DNA of 64,000 bases from Coleophoma eucalyptorum. Its lineage: Eukaryota > Ascomycota > Leotiomycetes > Helotiales > Dermateaceae. Made by a program: the position numbers and the translations under genes. Of this stretch, positions 56,745-64,000 are shown in pieces (within the stretch, counting starts at the first letter, position 1; every line of letters starts with the position of its first letter). The stretch covers positions 695,909 to 759,908 of the forward strand of contig JALRME010000001.1 in the NCBI GenBank assembly GCA_026120035.1, in the 5' to 3' direction. The notes beneath the pieces were generated by a model, which had not been told where the DNA came from, did not search any database, and saw only the letters and a list, made by a program, of their open reading frames with translations.

Positions 56745-59700
56745 AAGTGTCTCTGTGGACTCGATGAAGCTGTTTATTGTTGATAATCATTCGATCCGAC
56801 GTATCAGCATGCACACCATATTGATAGTGAGGTATGCGAGCGAGCTCTAGAAAGCCCTTCGAATTGCCAGCAACGTATCTTCTTATAGAGCATGATTAAT
56901 AGATACAACACTGTACTTTGTTCGCAAAAGCTAGTGTGCCGATGCGCTCTGATGCTGGCAATTTGTGCTAAGGTTGTTGCGAGACAGCCGATGGGGTCCT
57001 CGCTAATCTCTCACTCTCCGGGTTTAGGGGTAAGGTCCGCTTCTAAATAATCTCCTACTTACCGAACTAGAGCAGTAGCACTTGTTCTCCAAGCACGAAA
57101 TTGGTACCTACCTGATTGCCTCCAAAGATCACCCAGCCTCCTATTTCCTGTGAGGAATCAGAAAGGGCATCGTAAGACGATAGACACTATCTGGAGCCCC
57201 GCCGTTCAAACCCTTCCTAGCATGGATTCTGGTCAACAGAGAAAGTATATTTCCTAGTCGACTAGGCGATCCTGGGATATGCCCACAGCATAGGCTGTAT
57301 GGTGTTCGAAGTAAGGTGGAGTGATCGGCCGGGACAAGAACCCCCCATTCTCCACCATGTGGCATTGAGGGGGGTGCACGTGGAAGTGCGAATACTGGCG
57401 ATGAGCCGTACGAAACCATACTTTGGTTCGGGTATCCTACTAGCCATACTTACTTTCCTGGCTTGTCTCCACCAATTGAAAACCGGGATGAAGTTGGAAA
57501 TGGCGTCAGATGCGAGCTCCACGGTAAAGTAATTTTCGTACAGCTTACAACCCGTGCAGATACAACAGAACTACTGCATTGCAAGATAATTTGGTATCCA
57601 ATCCCTTGCTGGGTGGATGTCCCCGACTTGGCAGTCGTACCTATTATGGTTCGCTTCGCTCCGTCGGCACAGATGACCTTGCGGCCATTGCCAGCCCTGG
57701 TGATGTCCACAGCGCTTTGACTAGCGTTGGTGCACTTCGAATCCGCAGCATTCGACAAGTAGGTCAATTGTTGGACTATACTTGTCAGGTCTAGACGGGA
57801 AAGAATTGAAGGAGACTTTGTGGAAAAGCGGATTGACCTCTCGTAAAGCTTTGCGCCAATCCATTTTGGTTTTGATATGTCGATTCAAGCTTCAAACGCT
57901 TCGCATAGGAGAGATGTTTGAAATGGGGTTGATGTGACAGCAACGCAAATCTTAAAAGCAAATCTGGGGGTTGCTCTGAACTGATGTTCCTCTGAAAGTC
58001 GGAGCTAAATCCGGGTGTCTTTCCCGTTCTGGGACTACTACAGTAGCTGCACTAGGTAGGCTCGTCCACCCTCTTTCATCAACGCCATCAGCCTCGACAT
58101 CACGCCTAGTGCCACTCTCAAACATAGGCCAAAAGCTAGTTGAGCAAGTAACGGCTGATACAAAGGACCGTTGATTTTAATGAATGAGCATTCTGCGTTT
58201 TCCCGGCAATCGTGGCAGGCCCTTGAAATAACCAATAGAGCCGGAACCTTCCTGGCCTGGATTATTCGGGCGTAAACTAACGCCCAAAGTTTCCAAAGGC
58301 GAAACATCTAGTTGGCTCAGAAGAGTTAGTTGAGCTGGACATTGCCATGCAGCTCGGATTGATGTTGCACATAGAGAATTCTCCCTGCTCTCACATCTTA
58401 CATGGAATTGGCTATCCTACCGCTTATCCGAGGCCTCTCATTTTGTTTTAAGTACCACCACTCTAAGTTGCGAGTGGGTGGCAGGCTGTGACTCTTGTTT
58501 AGTTGACTCGATGCTAAATGCGTTACCGGTCCTACAGAGTCCAAGGTCTTTGTCCAGAGTTGGGCCTAGATCCAACTCGTGCTTCTCTATGCTGAGATCG
58601 TCTTTTACTCATCTTCTCCCATTGGAATACAGCATTTTTAAACTTTGTTGGCAGCACATGGGTTCATTTTCGGGTTCAATGATATACACGAACATTTTAG
58701 AATCGCTCCTTGGTCTAACAAAGTATAGATGCACGAATCACAACTTTGTAATTCCAGTTTTGCACTGTGGTTTGCTGTCGATGTAAACTCCCAAACCTTT
58801 GCGTGCATTCAACACGGGTCCATGGTGGTCTCCTATACTCGATTCCGTCAAATTACTCAGCCCTGCAGTGGGATGGAACCTCTTGACCACATACTACTGC
58901 CGCTGAAGTTGGGAGTGAAGCCTAGATCTTTAAGCCTGTGGATCTCTCGCACGGCAAAGCCCAGGAATTGAAAGCATGCAAAGCCGAAAGTAGATCGGTA
59001 TTGTCGGTATAGGTGCTATGGAAGGAAATAGATCATTGTACCGAGTGGCTTGCTCATAAAATCTTCTGGCAGACTACTGAAACCGGAATCAATACCGCGA
59101 TCATGGTCACGGTCTGAGCAAGTTGACCTTGTTGTCCGCCAATGAGCTGGACGAGATCTCAGAGTCCGTGGCAACTTCAATGGGAATGAAGGACTGGCAG
59201 GTAAGTCTTCCGAGACAACTAGAAGGTAATCTGATATGGTCTGAATCTGATAGATATATATTGACAAAGTTAGTCAAGGGTCTCGGGTGCAAGAATTCCT
59301 GATAAGATGCCAACAGTAGTACATACAATAATGTGTGTCTCAGGTTGCAGACTGTTCATAATAATACGCTCCGTAATCTCAGCTCCTGCCTCATCGAAAA
59401 GCGACGCGAAAGCAGGAGATACAAGATCGAAGTAATAAAAAGTTGGTAGGCCTAGAAGAAGTTTCGTAATTCTCAAGATAATAAGACTTGGAAGACCCGA
59501 AAATGGGCCCTTTACAGTCATATTGTTGCTTTGTGCAAAGAATGTTTTGCCATTAAAGCAAGATTGAAGGATAATATCTGGAAGTTGGTTGTGGATGAGT
59601 CAATGTTGGTGAACGGCACAAGTCACCCTGCCATGTCTGGCCATATGTCCATTTTCGCATCCAAAGCCCATGAGCTTTGAAAGATTAAGATTTGACTCTA

Positions 59701-60776
59701 ACAGTATAATTCATAACTGATAGATTGGTAGAATCTTGACCCATTCCGAACACTCTCACGAGCTGAAAATCGAAGCCTATCCAATGTATTATGAAGCCAA
59801 CTATCAGAGCAGGATGAAACATATTACCACAAACTAAAGACAACCAAGAATAATACAGACAAACAACACAATCTCGCGCTATTACGAGGATAATTCCATC
59901 TAAAAGAAATTATAGGAAATTTAACCTTTACATACTTCGAACGGCCTGTTTTGGCATTTTTATATAATAAGGAGCTATAGCAGTCTACAGCGATATCTCC
60001 ACCTTAGCTCCCTTGAGTGGTCTTAGGGTCTGGAATCATAGCTGTGCCGAAGGTAAGCAGCGGCAGCTAGCCCCCGCAGCTTCCCGGATTCAGGGTCTTA
60101 TGTCAAACGGCAGCCCGGGAATCCCATCTATAGCAAGAGACATTATAGGTACGTGGCCACGATGGGCATATTAGTTCATCCCCAAGAGCAAGCAAAAAGC
60201 AAATCACGGAAACTTTCCCATGCCCCCCCCCGCATTTCCAATGTAACAAAAAAAAATTTATGTGTCCATCTCAAGTTCGTAAAGACAACATGAAACCTCT
60301 CGTTGCTTCTTACCCACGACCTAATATGCTGCTGCATCGGAGCCCCATATTCTCTCCAAATATAGATCACAGGCTCAAAAACTTGCAGCAGCAGTCTCAG
60401 CCACGCATATTTCTCTGTTATCCACCAGTAGCAACAAGAATCTGACAGACCTCCAGCTGTGTGCTTCTCACGTGGGCACGTCAACCATCTCCCCCATCAT
60501 CGCCAAGTTCTCCCCCATCATCCCTGTCGCTTAACAGCGTGCCCTTCGTCACCTATGACGTCTATTTTACGCGAGATGGTGTGGTGATGGCTGCAAACAT
60601 CTATAGCAGCAGAAGCAACCAGATATTTAAAGCGCGACGTCCTATCTGCTGGAAAGACTCGATCGTACAATCTATATCATTCAAAATAATAACCAGAAGT
60701 CTTGTATTCCTCGGGTCCCCAAGGCGAAAAGACCCAAACCTACCTTACCTAAATCCACCTAATAACAACCACAAAC
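56745..60776. other. 4-kb gene-poor region with scattered minor frames
   Basis: No confident gene in about 4 kb. A minus-strand frame near 57450-57767 and another at 57262-57522 overlap a plus-strand frame at 57299-57532; none can be spliced into a known family. A C9 run occurs near 60225-60235. Codon composition varies, and the region may hold gene remnants or species-specific genes. Confidence 0.4.
59270..59521 (-). CDS. Doubtful 83-residue hypothetical protein
   Basis: An ATG-initiated minus-strand frame, rich in Leu, Ile and Pro, with two hydrophobic stretches (LIILRITKLLLGLPTFYYF and THIIVCTTVGILSGIL). No family resemblance, and no second exon could be joined with certainty, although a further open stretch lies at 59107-59267. 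It may be a small membrane protein, a remnant or a chance frame. Confidence 0.2.
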   Translation of the reverse strand: MTVKGPFSGLPSLIILRITKLLLGLPTFYYFDLVSPAFASLFDEAGAEITERIIMNSLQPETHIIVCTTVGILSGILAPETLD

Positions 60777-61138
60777 ATGACCAGCTCTTCCAACAGCGGC
60801 GTAACAGGAGGCGTGAAGTGGGTAACATCAACACTTGGGTACGTTTTTCTCCCCTCCCATTTCAATCCATATCCTAATCTTCATCCCATCCTCCTCCACC
60901 GTACTAACCTCGCACTCGCTACAGAAACGGTACAGCAGGCGTCCTCAACACAGCCGGAGGCGTAGTGGGAGCCGTAGGACGTGGGTTAGGCGAGACGGTG
61001 AATGGAGTCACTGGTAAGACGGGCAAGCCCGTTGGAGATGGGATGAAAGATATTGGAGACGGTATTGAGGGGGGTATTGGAAGGGTCGCGGGAGGTGTGA
61101 AGCGGGCGGGCGGTGGTGAGCATGGGCCTTTGAGATAA
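60777..61138 (+). CDS. Small glycine-rich repeat protein, 91 aa
   Basis: Two exons, 60777-60838 and 60925-61138, joined by a GTACGT...CTACAG intron, close in phase and give 91 residues. The start is MTSSSNSGVTGGVKWVTSTL. From residue 22 on, glycines recur every three to four positions (GVLNTAGGVVGAVGRGLGET, then GDGMKDIGDGIEGGIGRVAG), a glycine-zipper pattern able to form amphipathic, membrane-associating or LEA-like helices. No signal peptide. I do not recognise a named family; similar small Gly-rich proteins are widespread in filamentous fungi. Coding status is supported by the correct intron signals, phase and the repeated pattern. Confidence 0.65.
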
Positions 61139-61944
61139 ATGTGAGGTATAGAGAGGAGTCGAAGAGGGAAGCAAAATGGGATATGGGAAGGCGTGGGGAG
61201 TTCGAGTAATACCAAATTGAATTTCATCTTTTGCTTATATATCCGTGGAACCATCGAAGCTCCCGAGTTTCGGTTTGTCTTGCGAGACAGCTGATTTTTT
61301 TGCCCCTACCAAGCCATGAGCATCTGGAATTGAAACAGGCACCAAACCCAGAAATTTCACGTCTCATCCACATCCCTACCTATCCCCAAGAAAATAAGAG
61401 GAAACCAATTCAATATCAGATGTCAGTCCATGATTTGTTCTCTACCCATTTATGCCTACCAGTTCAACCCTAATTGGCCTCAATCTAAAAGAAACCCTAT
61501 GTAGAAAGAACTCTAAGCTTGACCGTCCTATGCCCAGGCAGATAATTCTGTGCCTCGTCTTCTATTTTCACCGCAACTCAATCCCGTCCATCATAATTTC
61601 TCTGAGAAACTATGGCAAAGACTACCGAAACGCCAACCATGCCTGGTGATCGAGATGCGCGCAGAGGAAACAAAATGCCGAGCAAGAAGGCCGTGAAAGA
61701 GGGTCGTATCATTAATAAACAGAAGAAGATGGTTTTGTTTGTGTTAAGAAAGTGAGGTGTTTATACTCTCTCAACTCTGTGCTTTTGCTTTATGCTTCTC
61801 CTCCACTTATCCAGGAGTCGAGGCATAAGCGTTGCGTTTGCCTTGCTTTTTTATACAAAGGTGTATATAAGCATGACGATAAAAGCGCATGGAGGCTAGT
61901 ATGGGAGAAGGCCACTGAGAAAGCGCTCAACATAACACCGTCTA
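61139..61944. other. Convergent 3' region, about 800 bp
   Basis: Between the Gly-rich gene and the She3-like gene, which converge. No gene recognised; plus-strand frames at 61231-61649 and 61752-61970 have no domain. Confidence 0.45.
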
Positions 61945-63369
61945 TTACGCATCTCTCAAATTCTTCTTGACGCCAATGGCCCACCGCAGCTCTCCAAGAA
62001 CGACTCTATTCTCCTCCAGCTTGGCCTCATTCGCTGCCTCCTGCTCACGAGCCTTGGTCTTGATATCAGCGAGGAGTTCTTCTTGAATTTGTTGATATTT
62101 CTCGAATGCCGCGGCAATATCGTCCTTCTCCTTGCGTAGAATCTCTACTTGCTTCGCCTGTTGATCACACAAGCTCTGTAGCATATTCATGCGGTTGTCG
62201 TCCTCTTTCCGCGCTGCGTTGATGGTTTCAATTTCTTTGCGCATCTTCACCATGGCTCGGTCAAGCTCGGCTCCTTGTTCTTTCCAATGTGATGACAACG
62301 TTTTGTTGCGGCCTTCAAGTAATGCTGCATATGTGGTGGCTTCGTCGATCTTGTGCTTTGATTCCTCCTTTGCCTGCTCGCACATTTCCCTCCATCCTCG
62401 TTCAGCCTCTTGTGCTCTGTCAGCTCTTGACTTCTCCCCATCAACTTGTGATTTCAGGTCTGACAGCTGTCTCTCCCTCCTCTTCAGTAACGTCTTATTG
62501 ATTACCGCATCATGTAGCTTAGCTTCATAATCGTTAACCATTTGCTCCGTCTTGGCCTCAGCCATCTTAAGCTCTTGTTTTGACTCCTCCGCTCGTAATC
62601 GTTCGATATGGATATCTCGTTTCAGCATGTCGTTTTCTCCCATCAAGCGCTCAATCACACGCCCAGATTTCCCAAGGTTTGCGCGCCCGACGGCTGAACT
62701 CCATTGCTGATTTGGCGCCGCAGTATCCTCTGCGAGAGGAAAGTGACCACCGGGGTACGACTTCGTGTGGCCGAATTCGGTTGATATCGACCTTCCAACA
62801 CTGGGGGAAGGGCTCTGCCGCACAGCGAGAGAGCTTGGAGGTGGGTGGGTATGGGTGGGTATGGGAGAATGGCCGCGTGAAATGGGCATGTTTCCGTTTC
62901 TACTGCTTGCCGAGTCGGAAGATTTGACGGGTGTAAGATCAAGACGATGACTGCTGTCGCTGGGTACAGATCTGATCGTGCCTCCTGAACTGGCACCGTT
63001 GGTGTTTGAAGACAAGACTTTGGTTGAGGCGCTTCTCTCGGTCGAGGAACCTCTATTCATTGCGATCGAGGGTATGGGCGAGGGGGTTCGTTTCAACGCA
63101 TCGACTTTGAGGTTGCTGGTGGATTGTCTGTATCGCAGTTTACCTGCGGAAGAAGGGGATTAGTCTTGTCTTGCTTGAGGTGACACTTTGTTTAGATTGT
63201 CTCGCAATCCAAGATCTGATGTCGCTGCAGGTTCTAGAACGAGGTGATAAAGGGGGGGGGGCAGATGAGTAGCATACCGCCGGCTTGAGGAGGAGCTTTC
63301 TGTAGGCGTGAGGGCCGCTGTAATGTTGTCACCGGCAGGGGACTGGATTCTCTGCTGGGCATTTCTCAT
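61945..63369 (-). CDS. SHE3: She3-like coiled-coil protein (SWI5-dependent HO expression protein 3 family)
   Basis: Two exons, 63369-63278 and 63127-61945, close in phase and give about 424 residues. She3 in yeast adapts mRNA-protein complexes to the myosin Myo4; the filamentous-fungus family is defined by the same N-terminal coiled coil. The first 170 residues are Ser/Pro/Thr-rich and disordered (TPSPIPSIAMNRGSSTERSA). From about residue 185 a long, nearly continuous coiled coil runs to the C-terminus: VIERLMGENDMLKRDIHIER, then ERQLSDLKSQVDGEKSRADR and LREEELLA-type Glu/Lys heptads. The intron carries a C-rich run (about ten C) just after the donor. Start ATG 63369 is the first in frame. 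Cargo binding in this organism is inference. Confidence 0.8.
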
Positions 63370-64000
63370 GTCTGAATGTCTCTCTGATAGCCGCCGTGCT
63401 CTCTACTCCACGTGAGAGTTGTAGCACACACCACTGATGCCGTACGAATAAGTGCCGTTCCAGATATAGCACTGCCGTGTACCATCCAACCCGATGAAAA
63501 CAAGGCTCCCCAGATGCCCAGAGCCTGGACAACGGTGATGTGTTGGAGTGGGAGCAAGATTAAGTTGGAGGGAGCTCCTAAGGTAGCAATACAAAGCAAA
63601 GCAAGACAATGGACAGCGAAATGAACAGATAAAAGATCAGATAATAGTGGATGGTAGGTAAGGTGTGGTATAGATGTGCATTGACGAAATTGTATAGCAT
63701 CCGGAGTATCAGCGTCTCGCGTTTCGGGGCCTTGCATGTGCATTGCATACATTTTCATAAGGCGAGAGACGACGCCAAGTGGGTGGGTGACGGGGCAACT
63801 GCTTGCAGACGACAGTCGGGTGCTTGCTCATATTGGCGCCGCCGCTATGGCCGTCGTCGTTGGGCTTGACCTGTCGTTCTGTCGTTCCACCTTTCCACCC
63901 TTCCTTCCACGCTTCCACCCTTCGACCCTTCTTTCTACCCTTCCACCTGCCCAGTTTCCCTTCTCTGCTGATGATTGACACCCGCCCTGTAGGTTCCCGG
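63370..64000. other. Upstream region of She3-like gene to right edge
   Basis: About 630 bp that should include the She3-like promoter. Frames on both strands (63366-63869) show no family. The last 150 bp contain C/T-rich near-repeats of cttccaccc. Confidence 0.4.

Noticed and set aside
57262..57767. Possible gene or remnant on minus strand
   Set aside because: Frames cannot be joined with splice signals to any known family; an initial impression of transporter or oxygenase motifs did not hold.
1..64000. CRISPR arrays, bacterial operons or terminators
   Set aside because: Spliced eukaryotic genes throughout; no regularly spaced repeats.

Overview
The window is nuclear DNA of a filamentous ascomycete. 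Genes are split by many short introns (mostly 45-80 nt, GT-AG with CTAAC-like branch sites, plus two GC-AG introns). They lie on both strands, mostly not as operons. The families are fungal: Zn2Cys6 regulator, Dal5-type permease, rhodopsin-domain membrane protein, HeLo domain, She3 and Pta1. Overall flavour suggests Leotiomycetes/Helotiales, but that placement is inference. I found no tRNA, rRNA, CRISPR array or intact transposon.

Layout. 0-3.4 kb: edge fragment of a BTB/POZ gene, a 65-bp tandem repeat and a seven-exon sugar transporter. 5.3-13.7 kb: an accessory block with a WW-repeat protein carrying a STAND-type N-terminal domain, head-to-head with a P-loop GTPase, then an UNC93-like membrane protein and a broken HeLo-domain gene. 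14.4-24.2 kb: housekeeping genes EMC3 and SPC2 (divergent, sharing a 240-bp promoter), MMS19 and MTD1. 25.5-28.1 kb: a small Ser-rich protein and a long gene-free stretch.

28.1-38.1 kb holds the most interesting block: a Zn2Cys6 regulator, two distantly related NtaA/DszA-type flavin monooxygenases and a Dal5-family permease between them. I read it as an uncharacterised uptake-and-oxidation cluster, perhaps for an organosulfur or organonitrogen compound; the substrate is inference.

38.4-53.9 kb: a large unrecognised protein, NOP12, an Sds3/Dep1 subunit of the Rpd3L histone deacetylase complex, COA3 (with an 8-nt first coding exon), PTA1/symplekin and a small two-helix membrane protein. 53.9-64 kb: a rhodopsin-domain membrane protein, about 4 kb with almost no recognisable genes, a small glycine-rich protein and a She3-like coiled-coil protein.

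Exon joins were worked out by hand from splice signals, reading phase and family conservation. Where a full exon list is given, the phases were checked to close. The large unknown gene, the permease 3' end, PTA1 and the BTB fragment are less precise.
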